The notes below the pieces were generated by a model. That model saw nothing but the letters and a program-made list of their open reading frames with translations. It did no database searches and was not told the origin of the DNA. Both the position numbers and the translations under genes were made by a program. DNA of 29,707 nucleotides from JABDAD01 sp964409695 (GTDB lineage Bacteria; Pseudomonadota; Alphaproteobacteria; Rickettsiales; Rickettsiaceae): the NCBI GenBank assembly GCA_964409695.1, contig CAYPDX010000010.1:1-29707 (forward strand). The letters run 5' to 3'. Positions 1-8,382 of the stretch are shown piece by piece (the first letter of the stretch is position 1; the number at the start of each line of letters is the position of its first letter).

Positions 1-454
1 TATTTTGCTCCTTCATCCATTCAAGCATCATTTTTGTGCCGAATTTACCACTTGCTTCTTCGTCAGAAGTTAATAGCAAACTTACCTTACCTTTGTCAGA
101 AGATTTTGCATGATCAATAGAAGCTTGTACCATACATGCAACGGCCCCTTTCATATCTACAATTCCTCTACCATAGATTTCATCACCCTTTTGAGTCATT
201 TTAAATGGAGAAAATTCCCATAGACTCTCTTCGCCAGATGGTACGACGTCAACGTGGCCAGCAAAGCAAAGATTTTTACCTTGGCTGCCAAATTCAGCAT
301 ATAGGTTTGTTGTTGTCTCTAAGCCTTCTCCGAATTCTTTCAAATAACATGTGAAGCCAGCTAATTCCAAGGTTTCTTTTAAACAGTCTAAAGATCCGTC
401 TTGTTTCGGGCTTATAGATCGCGCTGAAACTAATTTTTCAAGAATGTTAAGCAT
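1..454 (-). CDS. dapE: Succinyl-diaminopimelate desuccinylase, N-terminal part (cut by window edge)
   Basis: DapE hydrolyses N-succinyl-LL-diaminopimelate to LL-diaminopimelate in the lysine/meso-DAP pathway, which feeds peptidoglycan. Reading the minus strand from the ATG at 454-452 gives 151 codons open to the left edge. Visible M20-family landmarks are FAGHVDVVP (first metal-binding His and Asp), GRGIVDMKG (bridging Asp) and LLLTSDEE (catalytic/metal Glu pair). These are the usual DapE motifs in the usual order. The dimerisation and C-terminal metal-binding parts lie outside the window. The gene is divergent from the tRNA-Leu/mgtE unit, with 142 bp between them. Related M20 peptidases such as ArgE share the fold; the spacing and the VDMKG motif favour DapE. 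Confidence 0.9.
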   Translation of the reverse strand, partial: MLNILEKLVSARSISPKQDGSLDCLKETLELAGFTCYLKEFGEGLETTTNLYAEFGSQGKNLCFAGHVDVVPSGEESLWEFSPFKMTQKGDEIYGRGIVDMKGAVACMVQASIDHAKSSDKGKVSLLLTSDEEASGKFGTKMMLEWMKEQN

Positions 455-556
455 TATGAGTTACTATTATGTTCATTGTAATGTTACATAATGTTATAGC
501 TAATAACTCTCGAAAAGTAATCATTTTGAATGAAGTTATTCACTAAAAATTATAAC

Positions 557-585
557 TTGATAATCAATTATCTTTTTGCTATGCT
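557..585 (+). promoter_or_regulatory. Sigma70-type promoter of tRNA-Leu (and probably mgtE)
   Basis: A -35 box TTGATA (557-562) and a -10 box TATGCT (580-585) are separated by 17 bp. The first tRNA base follows 12 bp after the -10, which leaves a very short 5' leader. This is a close match to the sigma70 consensus. Confidence 0.7.
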
Positions 586-596
586 CAGCCCGAAAT

Positions 597-680
597 GCGG
601 CCGTGGCGGAATGGTAGACGCGCAGCGTTGAGGTCGCTGTCCTGCAAGGGGTGGAAGTTCAACTCTTCTCGGCCGCACCA
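597..680 (+). tRNA. tRNA-Leu, anticodon GAG
   Basis: The acceptor stem GCGGCCG (597-603) pairs perfectly with CGGCCGC (670-676). Discriminator A is at 677 and CCA (678-680) is encoded in the DNA. The anticodon stem CAGCG/CGCTG encloses the loop TTGAGGT, so the anticodon is GAG and reads CUU/CUC leucine codons. The T arm is GGAAG-TTCAACT-CTTCT. A class II long variable arm lies between the anticodon and T stems, as expected for tRNA-Leu. The mgtE start codon is only 25 nt downstream, so the two are probably co-transcribed. Confidence 0.97.
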
Positions 681-705
681 ACTTCAGTTTAGTATGAGGT
701 TTATT

Positions 706-2085
706 ATGTTTGACACAGAACCAAATTTAACTGAACTATCATCTCAAGAATCTATTGCATCTCAATTTGATACAATCAAGAAGCTCCTGTCTGACAATAA
801 ATTAGAGGAAGCTAAAATTCAAATTTTAGACCTGCACCCTGCTGACCTTGCAGATCTTGTAGATAATTTTTCATCTGAAACTTGTACTACAATTTTTTCT
901 TTAATAGAAAATGATTTTAACCCCGAAACCCTCATACTTCTTAGCCAAAAATCTAAAGATTTAATAGTTGAAGTATACGGGATTGCTAGGCTTGCCTATC
1001 TTGTCTCTGAGCTTACTTCAGAAGATGCAATTGATTTCTTCACAGATATAGATGAGATAATAAAAAATGAGGTAATAGAGCTCTTACCAAAAGAGATGCG
1101 CCTACATATTTTGGAAGGTTTCAATTATCCTGAAAATACAGTCGGAAGAGTAATGGCAAAAAAGTTCGTAACATTTTACGGACATTGGACGGTAGGGCAA
1201 GCCATAGATTCTATTAGAAAAAATAATAATACACCCGATAGTTTTCATGCATCTGTTGTTGTAGATACTAAAAATAAACCCGTTGGAACAATTACTCTTT
1301 CAACTCTTTTAAAGTACGAAAGAAGCGTAGCTATAAAAGATGTGATGGATGATGATTTACGAGTAAGTGACACTAATACTAATCTTGATGATTTATCATA
1401 TATATTCAAACATTATGCACTTACTGTTGTTCCTGTTATTAACAAAGTTGGAAAACTTGTTGGTACTGTTTCAATTGATAATATGATTTACATTATCGAA
1501 GAACAAGCTGAAGATGCAATGTTGCATTTTGGTGGTGTGTCCGGCGCTGATCTTTATGAAACATTCCTTATAGCTGCTAAACAGAGATTTCCGTGGTTAT
1601 TTATCAACTTAATTACAGCATGTTTAACAGCCATTGTTATTAATCACTTCGGGCCAACAATTGCAAAAATTGTTGCTCTTGCCTCTCTCATGCCAATAGT
1701 AGCTTCTATGGGGGGGAACGCTGGTACTCAAACAATGACTATAACAATTATGGCTATAACAAATAAAGATATTGCCAAAATCAATAGTATAAAAATTGTT
1801 CTGAAGGAGCTTCTCTCTTGCGGAATAAATGGTATTGCGTTTGCGTTCCTTGGAGCGCTTGTCGTTATGGCTTTGTTTAACGACCTTCCACTTGCTAAAG
1901 TTTTTGCACTTGCTGTTGTAATTAATTTCTTGATAGGTGGTGTGCTTGGTTCATCAATTCCGCTTATAATTAATAAACTAAAAATGGATCCAGCGCCTTC
2001 TTCTGGAGTTATTCTAACGGCTCTAACTGATAGTTGCGGGTTTCTTATATTTCTGGCCCTTGCTAAGGTTACCTTATTGCCTTAG
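706..2085 (+). CDS. mgtE: Magnesium transporter MgtE
   Basis: MgtE is a homodimeric inner-membrane Mg2+ channel gated by cytoplasmic Mg2+. The protein is 459 aa, the usual length. Order of parts: helical MgtE N domain (about residues 20-130), a CBS pair (about 165-290, including VGTITLSTL and VGTVSIDNM), then five membrane segments (about 295-455). The pore region carries SMGGNAGTQT, and the last helix carries ALTDSCGF with the conserved Asp (about D442). The start at 706 is chosen because AGG at 697-699 lies 6 nt upstream. The frame is open back to 595, but that extension translates tRNA-Leu and is not real; an in-frame ATG at 694 is the only other option. Probably expressed from the tRNA promoter. 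Confidence 0.95.
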   Translation: MFDTEPNLTELSSQESIASQFDTIKKLLSDNKLEEAKIQILDLHPADLADLVDNFSSETCTTIFSLIENDFNPETLILLSQKSKDLIVEVYGIARLAYLVSELTSEDAIDFFTDIDEIIKNEVIELLPKEMRLHILEGFNYPENTVGRVMAKKFVTFYGHWTVGQAIDSIRKNNNTPDSFHASVVVDTKNKPVGTITLSTLLKYERSVAIKDVMDDDLRVSDTNTNLDDLSYIFKHYALTVVPVINKVGKLVGTVSIDNMIYIIEEQAEDAMLHFGGVSGADLYETFLIAAKQRFPWLFINLITACLTAIVINHFGPTIAKIVALASLMPIVASMGGNAGTQTMTITIMAITNKDIAKINSIKIVLKELLSCGINGIAFAFLGALVVMALFNDLPLAKVFALAVVINFLIGGVLGSSIPLIINKLKMDPAPSSGVILTALTDSCGFLIFLALAKVTLLP

Positions 2086-2109
2086 AACTATATTCATAAA
2101 TATGAAACC

Positions 2110-2140
2110 TTGACAATTATGACAGCTCAAATCATATATA
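2110..2140 (+). promoter_or_regulatory. Possible promoter of pyrH-frr
   Basis: A perfect -35 TTGACA (2110-2115) is followed by TATATA (2135-2140) at a long 19-bp spacing. It lies in the 83-bp mgtE-pyrH gap, 29 bp before the pyrH ATG. The spacing is not optimal, so this is tentative. Confidence 0.45.
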
Positions 2141-2168
2141 GAAACGAAAACCTCAAATATGTAATATA

Positions 2169-2888
2169 ATGACACAAATTAAGTATAAAAGAGTACTTCT
2201 AAAACTATCAGGTGAAGCATTGATGGGCGACAAAGGCTATGGTCAAGATGTTGGCACGCTTCGAAGAATAGCTTCTGACATAAAGGAAGTGATAGATCTT
2301 GGGGTACAAGTTTGTGTTGTGGTTGGAGGGGGTAATATTTTTAGGGGTGTTCAAGCTTCAACAGAAGGAATGGAAAGAGCAGCTGCTGATTATATGGGTA
2401 TGCTTGCAACTGTTATTAATGCACTTGGCCTTCAAAATATTATGGAAGGAGCTGGCATCTATACGCGCGTTCTTTCTGCGATCCCAATGATGAGTATTTG
2501 CGAGCCATATATTAGGCGTAAAGCAGCAAGGCATATGGAAAAAGATAGGGTTGTAATTTTTGCAGCTGGAACTGGTAATCCATTTTTTACAACCGATAGT
2601 GCTGCCGTCTTAAGGGCGATCGAGATGGATTGTGACCTTTTAATGAAAGGTACGCAAGTTGACGGAGTATATTCTGATGATCCGATGAAAAATCCAGCAG
2701 CAATAAAATTTGAAAATATTACTTATTCTGATATTTTAAGAGATAATCTTAATGTTATGGATATGGCTGCTATTGCGCTCGCTCGTGAGAATAAACTTCC
2801 AATCAAGGTTTTTTCTATAAAAGAACCTGGAAATTTTGCAAGAGTTATCAAAGCCGAGGGTAATTATACAAAAATAGAAGGAGAATAA
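2169..2888 (+). CDS. pyrH: Uridylate kinase
   Basis: PyrH phosphorylates UMP to UDP with ATP, supplying pyrimidine nucleotides for RNA and for UDP-sugar (peptidoglycan) precursors. It is a 239-aa protein of the amino-acid-kinase fold, full length. Seen motifs are the N-terminal KLSGEAL phosphate-binding segment, VVGGGNIFRG, GTGNPFFTTDSAA and the C-terminal VFSIKEPGN. The next gene, frr, starts 1 nt after the stop codon, the common bacterial pyrH-frr arrangement. There is no clear ribosome binding site upstream of the ATG. Confidence 0.97.
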   Translation: MTQIKYKRVLLKLSGEALMGDKGYGQDVGTLRRIASDIKEVIDLGVQVCVVVGGGNIFRGVQASTEGMERAAADYMGMLATVINALGLQNIMEGAGIYTRVLSAIPMMSICEPYIRRKAARHMEKDRVVIFAAGTGNPFFTTDSAAVLRAIEMDCDLLMKGTQVDGVYSDDPMKNPAAIKFENITYSDILRDNLNVMDMAAIALARENKLPIKVFSIKEPGNFARVIKAEGNYTKIEGE

Positions 2889-2889
2889 A

Positions 2890-3450
2890 ATGGATAAAAA
2901 ACAATTCATAGATGAACTAAAACATAGAATGGATGGAGCTCTAAAAGTTCTAGATCATGAATTAAAAGGTCTAAGAACAGGAAGAGCATCAGTGAATTTA
3001 CTTGATCCAGTACAGGTTGAAGCTTATGGCTCAAGAATGCCGCTTTCACAAGTTGGAACTGTTTCGACGCCAGATGCTAGAACTATAATGGTTCAAGTCT
3101 GGGATAAGGCAATGGTTAAAGCTACTGAAAAAGCAATTGTAGAGGCTAACCTTGGGCTTAATCCAGCGACTGATGGTCAAATGATTAGGCTGCCAGTGCC
3201 AGCTTTAAGCGAAGAAAGAAGAAAGGAAATGGCAAAGCTTGCTGGAAAATATGGAGAGAGTACAAAAATTTCCATCAGAAATGTTAGAAGAGATGGAATG
3301 GAAGAGTTGAAGAAACTTGAAAAAGCGAAACTTATCTCTGAGGACGATTTACATACTATAGGTGATGAAATTCAAAAACTTACCGACAAAGAAATAGAAA
3401 ATGTAGATAAGACCACCAAGGCTAAAGAACATGAAATCCTTTCGATGTAA
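2890..3450 (+). CDS. frr: Ribosome recycling factor
   Basis: RRF acts with EF-G after termination to split the 70S ribosome from mRNA. The 186-aa length is typical. The N-terminal half of the long three-helix bundle has LKGLRTGRAS, the hinge domain is near VEAYGSRMPLSQVG, and the C-terminal helix carries the conserved ISIRNVRRD. AAGGAG at 2878-2883 gives a strong ribosome binding site 6 nt before the ATG, inside the end of pyrH, so the two are translationally close. Repeat copy A lies downstream. Confidence 0.97.
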   Translation: MDKKQFIDELKHRMDGALKVLDHELKGLRTGRASVNLLDPVQVEAYGSRMPLSQVGTVSTPDARTIMVQVWDKAMVKATEKAIVEANLGLNPATDGQMIRLPVPALSEERRKEMAKLAGKYGESTKISIRNVRRDGMEELKKLEKAKLISEDDLHTIGDEIQKLTDKEIENVDKTTKAKEHEILSM

Positions 3451-3483
3451 TTTTTGAGTTACTGATTGCATGTTGCTGATTCG

Positions 3484-3649
3484 TCAAAAAACCTCGTTAT
3501 CCAGCACTTGATACGGGATTTAGTCTTCTTTTTTATAAAATAACCGATTTTCTACTTAAAAAGAAAAAGTCTGAACCCCCGCATCGTTGTGCGGGGTGAC
3601 AATGTTTTTGAGGAATGTGGTTATTACAAAAATTTTTCTGCCCACTAAT
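3484..3649. repeat. Palindromic repeat element, copy A (degenerate left arm, right flank shared with copy B)
   Basis: The left arm near 3495-3520 (GCACTTGATACGGGAT) and the right arm near 3573-3600 are inverted versions of the same unit. The left arm has decayed. The right arm keeps a 7-bp hairpin, CCCCGCA (3577-3583) with TGCGGGG (3590-3596), around a changed 6-nt loop TCGTTG. The flank 3604-3649 (GTTTTTGAGG...CCACTAAT) matches the flank of copy B at 12104-12148. The element follows frr and precedes an orphan gene. It could act as a transcription terminator for pyrH-frr. That role is inference. Confidence 0.7.
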
Positions 3650-3737
3650 AAACCATAAGTTGTTATTTTGCTTGTAAATATAATGAATAAGTTGTAATAT
3701 TACACTTGAATAAATAAATTATTATAGGGGAGTCGCC

Positions 3738-4583
3738 ATGTTTAAAAAAGCTATTGGTGGAATAAAAAAACACGGTATTGGTGGAGCTTTCACCGGAGCT
3801 GTTCTCAAAGCTGGAGATGATACAAGCAAGGGATTAGAAAGAGCTGGTGAACAACTAGACAAAGTAATTGGCGGAGTTGAGAAACACGGTGTTTTAGGAG
3901 CCATGGATGGTGCAGTTCGCAAAGCTGTTAGCGATACAGCTAAAGAACTTGCAAGATTGGATGAGAGAGTTAATGGTGCCGCTGGAGCTCCAGCAGAAGA
4001 AGTCGCCCCGGTACCAGCTGCCGCTACTGTCAAGGAATCTAGAGGCTTAGTACCTACGCTTGTAATTTCAGAAGTTGCAATACAGACAGAGTTCGTAGCC
4101 ATGGTTCATCTTTCTGCTAGCGCTCCAATGGATGAGGATATATCATTATCAGTTGTTGTAGCAGAAGACGTTTCAGACCATACAAAATTGATAAAACCAC
4201 CAGAAGTTATTAATAAAGTGCCGACTGATCTGGAACTTAAAATATTATTGACTTTATTTCCTGAGCCTGAAAAAACTTACGATCTATTTATAGATTATAT
4301 CAATAGATATGATACATCTAATTCCTTAACTCCTGAAGATAGGTCTGTAATTGTTGAATATATAACAGGAAGAATAAAACTCCCAACATCTAATATTACA
4401 AGAGCTCCGGTTGTTGAAGAATTTATGAATTTTCTAAATACCCAATATGAAACAGAAGTTATAAATACTGATACTTGTGCTGTGCTATCATATAATACTA
4501 CAGTTTCAAATGATATATTGATAAATGATGCGGTTGCACTTGGGCTTACAGGTGAAGATATGAATTCTCAACATGATGAATAG
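3738..4583 (+). CDS. Orphan protein with tandem 38-residue glycine-rich repeats
   Basis: I do not recognise this 281-aa protein. A very strong ribosome binding site (GGAG at 3729-3732, 5 nt from the ATG) supports the start. Residues 6-41 and 44-79 are a tandem duplication with a 38-residue period: IGGIKKHGIGGA then IGGVEKHGVLGA, with H12/H50 and DT at 28-29/66-67 in register. An Ala/Pro/Glu-rich linker (about 80-98) follows, then a more ordinary acidic domain (about 105-281) containing LTPED at 197-201. I see no signal peptide or membrane helix. The repeat and linker DNA is richer in G+C than its surroundings. It sits alone between repeat copy A and a convergent transporter gene. A secreted or host-directed protein is possible but nothing in the sequence proves it. 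Confidence 0.75.
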   Translation: MFKKAIGGIKKHGIGGAFTGAVLKAGDDTSKGLERAGEQLDKVIGGVEKHGVLGAMDGAVRKAVSDTAKELARLDERVNGAAGAPAEEVAPVPAAATVKESRGLVPTLVISEVAIQTEFVAMVHLSASAPMDEDISLSVVVAEDVSDHTKLIKPPEVINKVPTDLELKILLTLFPEPEKTYDLFIDYINRYDTSNSLTPEDRSVIVEYITGRIKLPTSNITRAPVVEEFMNFLNTQYETEVINTDTCAVLSYNTTVSNDILINDAVALGLTGEDMNSQHDE

Positions 4584-4630
4584 GATGTAAGCACTTTCAA
4601 CCTCAGAACAAGAGTGATGTAACAATATGG

Positions 4631-4665
4631 CGTAGCGTACGAGCAATCTCGCCACGCTCGCAATT
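4631..4665 (-). repeat. Imperfect GC-rich hairpin / possible remnant of an interspersed repeat
   Basis: AGCGT (4634-4638) can pair with ACGCT (4654-4658), with an inner GAG/CTC pairing around CAAT. On the minus strand it reads AATTGCGAGCGTGGCGAG..., which resembles the TTGCGAGCG-type repeats found between genes in many bacteria, including rickettsias. It lies between two convergent genes and may serve as a weak bidirectional terminator, but no U-run follows. Confidence 0.35.
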
Positions 4666-4681
4666 AGTTAGAGAATCTGTA

Positions 4682-5932
4682 TTATGCGATGGTTCTAATC
4701 AACTTTCTCATCAGAAACATAACACATAGGAATAAGGTTGCTGTGCCCATGATATAAAAGGCTGGTGAAAAATATATGCCAGTATATTCTATAAGCGCTC
4801 TTGAAATAATTGCAGATGGACCACCAAATACAGCAATCCCAAAATTATAGCTAAAAGCCACTCCAGAGAATCTCTCTTCAGGTTTAAATAAAGAAATCAC
4901 AAAAAGATAAGCTGAGCCAGACATTGTACCAGCTATAATACCAAGAACAGTGAGTGATATTATCTGCTTATATACTTCAACTGAGGACATAAACATTAAA
5001 ACTGGGAGAGCTAAGACTACAACAGAGATAACAGCGCCGCGCATCACCGTAACTTTTCCTATCTTATCCACTAGCATTCCTGAAAGCGGCATTGTTATCA
5101 TCATAATTAAATTTGTATATGTTAAATACCATAAGGCTACCGACTCCTCATAATGCATTACATTACTATAAAGAATCAGTACATAGGTTTTTACCATATA
5201 AACAATACTACTTGTTACAGCAGCAACACAAAATGTTAATACCATTGATGGAAAAGCATACTTTATTACATGAAAAAATGGGATCTTAAATGTTCGTTTT
5301 TTCTCAGCAAGTGCCGTGAAAATTGGTGTTTCAGAAACTCTGAGCCTTAGGTAAAACCCTATAAGCCCCATAAATCCGCCAAGAATAAATGCAAATCTCC
5401 AAGCGTAATCAACATCTGGGAAAAATTTACCTATTGCAATGCCAATAAAACCAGCGATCAATGAACCAGCAATATTGGAACCATGGACTAATCCAGTAAT
5501 AAATCCTGGGCCTACACTTACTTTATGCTCAAGAATAAAAATAGCAGCTCCCGCGCCCTCTCCGCTTATACAAAGCCCTTGCATCAATCTAAACATAACC
5601 AAAAAGATTGGAGCGTATACTCCTATTTCTGCATAACTCGGGATCAACCCCATAGCGAATGTTGGAATCGTCATCCCTATCATTGAGCATATTAGGGCAA
5701 TTCTTCTACCGTATCTGTCGCCGAGATAACCAAAAAATATTCCACCGATAGGACGAGTTATAAAACCACATGCAAAAACAGCAAGGCTCATAAGAGTCTG
5801 AGCAAGCTCTGAACCGACAGGAAAAAATGTCTTCGCTATAATGTTTGTGAAAACTATATATACTGTAAAATCATAATACTCTAAGATATTACCAGTGATA
5901 GCCGAGAAAAAAACGAATTTGCGTTGGTTCAT
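4682..5932 (-). CDS. MFS transporter, metabolite:H+ symporter (ProP-like)
   Basis: A 416-aa, 12-helix inner-membrane transporter of the major facilitator superfamily, MHS family, which includes the proline/betaine carrier ProP. The N-terminus NILEYYDFTVY is the typical MHS start (helix 1). The MFS loop 2-3 signature is FGYLGDRYGRR, and RLMQGLCISGEGAGA follows in helix 4. The substrate cannot be told from sequence; multiple ProP paralogues that may import host solutes are typical of Rickettsiales. It is the last gene of the minus-strand block but is separated from nagZ by 91 bp containing its own promoter. It is convergent with the orphan gene at 3738-4583. Confidence 0.88.
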   Translation of the reverse strand: MNQRKFVFFSAITGNILEYYDFTVYIVFTNIIAKTFFPVGSELAQTLMSLAVFACGFITRPIGGIFFGYLGDRYGRRIALICSMIGMTIPTFAMGLIPSYAEIGVYAPIFLVMFRLMQGLCISGEGAGAAIFILEHKVSVGPGFITGLVHGSNIAGSLIAGFIGIAIGKFFPDVDYAWRFAFILGGFMGLIGFYLRLRVSETPIFTALAEKKRTFKIPFFHVIKYAFPSMVLTFCVAAVTSSIVYMVKTYVLILYSNVMHYEESVALWYLTYTNLIMMITMPLSGMLVDKIGKVTVMRGAVISVVVLALPVLMFMSSVEVYKQIISLTVLGIIAGTMSGSAYLFVISLFKPEERFSGVAFSYNFGIAVFGGPSAIISRALIEYTGIYFSPAFYIMGTATLFLCVMFLMRKLIRTIA

Positions 5933-5979
5933 AATTTATGTCAAATCCAGCAAAATTATACAAATGTCTTCTACCGCGG

Positions 5980-6007
5980 ATTATAGCGATAATATTGAAT
6001 TTGTGAA
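5980..6007 (-). promoter_or_regulatory. Putative promoter of the MHS transporter gene
   Basis: On the minus strand, TTCACA (6007-6002) and a perfect TATAAT (5985-5980) are 16 bp apart. They lie in the nagZ-transporter gap, about 48 bp before the transporter ATG. Confidence 0.5.
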
Positions 6008-6023
6008 ATAAAATCTGTTTATA

Positions 6024-6914
6024 TTACAAAGCACTCACTATTTCTCTCATCTCATCTATATCTCCGCTACAATGAAGCACATAATCACAACCAGCTTCTA
6101 ATGCTTTAATAGTTTTCTCTGCATAAGTTCCCGGCAAAGCTTTCATTGTTATACAATCTGTAATAATTTTCCCTTTAAAGCAGATTTTCTTCCTTATATA
6201 TTCAATAGCTTTCTTTGATAATGTAACAGGATTTTCAGGATCAAGACAATTATAGACTACATGCGCAGTCATAGCGTAATCAGAGTAAGTACCAAGCTCT
6301 CTAAATACTGCAAAATCTGTTGCTTCTAATTCTTTCAAGCTTGCATCTACATAAGGAAGCTCAAGATGACTATCTTTTAGAGCTCTACCATGCCCTGGTA
6401 TATGCTTGACCACTGCTCTGACCCCGGCATCTCTATGGGCTGCAACTACAATTCTGCAGAATGACTCTACTATCTCTATATCACTTCCAAAACTTCTATC
6501 ACCAATAACATTATTAGCAAAAGGATAATATAAATCAGCAACTGGTGTACAGTTTACATTTATTCCAAGTTCTGCAAGTTCAGAAGCCATTTCATAATTA
6601 CTTTCAAAAAGCTCATCACCAATTACGCCCTTCCCTTCTTTCTCTATACGGTCAGAAAATCTCTTTGGCGCTGGGTAATTTTTAGTATGTGGTTCCTTAA
6701 GCCTTTGGACCCTCCCACCTTCTTGATCTATAAGAATTAAAGTATCTTTTCTTCGAAATAGAGCTTTAAGAGAAGAAACAAGAACTGCAAGCTGTTGCTT
6801 TGATTCAATATTTCTTGTGAAAATAATAAATCCTGCAGGCTTATGCTCTTTGAAAAGGTCAATTTCTTCTTGAGATAACTTCGTTCCTTTTATTCCAAAA
6901 ATAACTGGTTTCAT
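6024..6914 (-). CDS. nagZ: Beta-N-acetylhexosaminidase (GH3, NagZ type)
   Basis: NagZ removes N-acetylglucosamine from muropeptides in the cytoplasm during peptidoglycan recycling. The GH3 landmarks are present: LIDQEGGRVQRL (62-73), GDRSFGSD (138-145), KHIPGHGRALKDSHLELP (170-187, with the NagZ-type His/Asp catalytic loop) and the nucleophile Asp in ITDCITM (D253). The usual second Asp after the nucleophile is Cys here. At 296 aa it is somewhat shorter than the roughly 340 aa common in the family, mainly at the C-terminus. It lies 17 bp downstream of dnaB, so it probably shares that transcript. Confidence 0.9.
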   Translation of the reverse strand: MKPVIFGIKGTKLSQEEIDLFKEHKPAGFIIFTRNIESKQQLAVLVSSLKALFRRKDTLILIDQEGGRVQRLKEPHTKNYPAPKRFSDRIEKEGKGVIGDELFESNYEMASELAELGINVNCTPVADLYYPFANNVIGDRSFGSDIEIVESFCRIVVAAHRDAGVRAVVKHIPGHGRALKDSHLELPYVDASLKELEATDFAVFRELGTYSDYAMTAHVVYNCLDPENPVTLSKKAIEYIRKKICFKGKIITDCITMKALPGTYAEKTIKALEAGCDYVLHCSGDIDEMREIVSAL

Positions 6915-6931
6915 TCAATGTCTCCATTACT

Positions 6932-8374
6932 TTAATTTCTATAATAATTCGGATTAGTCTTCTCTAAATTCCCAAATTTAGAATGGTTGCCATCATAGAA
7001 TAATGTTGCATTACCTATCGGTCCATTACGGTGTTTAGCAATTATTATTTCTGCAAGATTATGGGCTTTGTTAAGCTGATCTTGCCATTCCGCATAATCC
7101 TTAGTGCCTGCCACAGGTTGCTTTCTAGTAAGGTAATATTCTTCTCTATAAATAAACATTACAATGTCTGCATCTTGCTCAATTGCACCTGACTCTCTTA
7201 AATCTGAAAGCATAGGTCTTTTGTCCTCTCTGCTCTCAACAGCTCGTGAAAGCTGGGATAAAGCTATGATAGGAATATTTAATTCCTTCGCTAAAGATTT
7301 AAGACCCATAGTAATTTCAGAAACTTCAAGAGTTCTATTCTCTCTTTTGTTATTCCCGGAAATAAGCTGTAAATAATCGATAAATAAAATACCAAGATTA
7401 TGTTTTCTTTTAAGCCTCCTTGCCCGAGTTCTTATAGCAGAAATTGTTAGAGCACCGCTATCATCGATGAAGAAAGGTAGCTCAGAAAGTTTCTCCGCAT
7501 GTTTTCTTAATGAATTATACTCGCTCTCCGTAATTTTTCCTGATCTAATTGCCGTAGAATCAACATTAGAATGCATGGCTATTAGACGTGTTGATAATTG
7601 TTCTGCAGACATTTCTAGCGAGAAAAAACCAACTGATATTGGATTTGCCTCGTCTTTATTTTTAACATGCAGACTATTACATGCATTAATTGCAAGATTT
7701 AGAGCAAGTGCCGTTTTACCCATGGAAGGTCTTGCGGCTAAAATTATAAGATCAGAATTTTGGAATCCAAATAATTTATGATCTAAATCTGTATAACCAG
7801 TTGTAACACCAGTTGTATTTTCCTTGGATTTCATAGCTCTATTAATGCTAGTCAGAGATTCGGAAATAGAATTACCGACTTTCTCAAAACCTTTTTCATT
7901 AAAACCATCTGTAGCTAGATTAAATATTTTAACCTCGGCGCCTTCCATAAGTTCAGCTGCGCTATGTTTTATTGTAGCATCATATGTTTCATTTACTATA
8001 TCTTCGCCGATCTGTATTAGGCTACGTTTTAAAGCTAAATCATATATTATTTTAGCATGATCTAGATTGTTAACTACAGCGATAGAACGTGTAACTATTC
8101 TAGCAAGATACTCCTTCCCACCGAGAGCAATGAAAGCTTCATCTTTAGAAAGAATAGAGCTCAAAGAAAGTAAAGATGCACTGAGGCCCTTTTCTAAGAG
8201 AGTAGTAACTCCACTATAGATTTTTTGATGTATTGGTTCGTAAAAATGCTCTGATTTTAAAAAATCTCCTACTTGGTTGAGAACTTCATTATTAGCTATA
8301 ATACTACCAATAAGCAATTGTTCCGCTTCTACATTAGCTTGCGTAATTCGTGGTATAGAAAGTTCTTGAGTCAT
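6932..8374 (-). CDS. dnaB: Replicative DNA helicase DnaB
   Basis: DnaB is the hexameric 5'-3' helicase that unwinds DNA at the replication fork. The 480-aa protein is full length with no intein. The N-terminal primase-interacting domain (about 10-115) is followed by the RecA-like ATPase. Walker A is RPSMGKT (215-221), Walker B is in LGILFIDYLQL, and the conserved SQLSRAVE and RDKRP-like/DLRESGAIEQDAD segments follow. It sits 8 bp after cutA and 17 bp before nagZ on the same strand. Confidence 0.97.
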   Translation of the reverse strand: MTQELSIPRITQANVEAEQLLIGSIIANNEVLNQVGDFLKSEHFYEPIHQKIYSGVTTLLEKGLSASLLSLSSILSKDEAFIALGGKEYLARIVTRSIAVVNNLDHAKIIYDLALKRSLIQIGEDIVNETYDATIKHSAAELMEGAEVKIFNLATDGFNEKGFEKVGNSISESLTSINRAMKSKENTTGVTTGYTDLDHKLFGFQNSDLIILAARPSMGKTALALNLAINACNSLHVKNKDEANPISVGFFSLEMSAEQLSTRLIAMHSNVDSTAIRSGKITESEYNSLRKHAEKLSELPFFIDDSGALTISAIRTRARRLKRKHNLGILFIDYLQLISGNNKRENRTLEVSEITMGLKSLAKELNIPIIALSQLSRAVESREDKRPMLSDLRESGAIEQDADIVMFIYREEYYLTRKQPVAGTKDYAEWQDQLNKAHNLAEIIIAKHRNGPIGNATLFYDGNHSKFGNLEKTNPNYYRN

Positions 8375-8382
8375 CTAAATTC

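Noticed and set aside
3722..4102. 126-codon minus-strand frame opposite the 281-aa orphan gene
   Set aside because: It mirrors the tandem repeat of the plus-strand gene, has a Ser/Ala/Pro-rich shadow composition and no ribosome binding site. The plus-strand frame has a strong one.
6024..6914. NagZ as a broken or inactive copy because of its 296-aa length
   Set aside because: All catalytic segments (KHIPGHG, Asp181/His183, Asp253) are present and the frame is intact, so a short but functional form is more likely.
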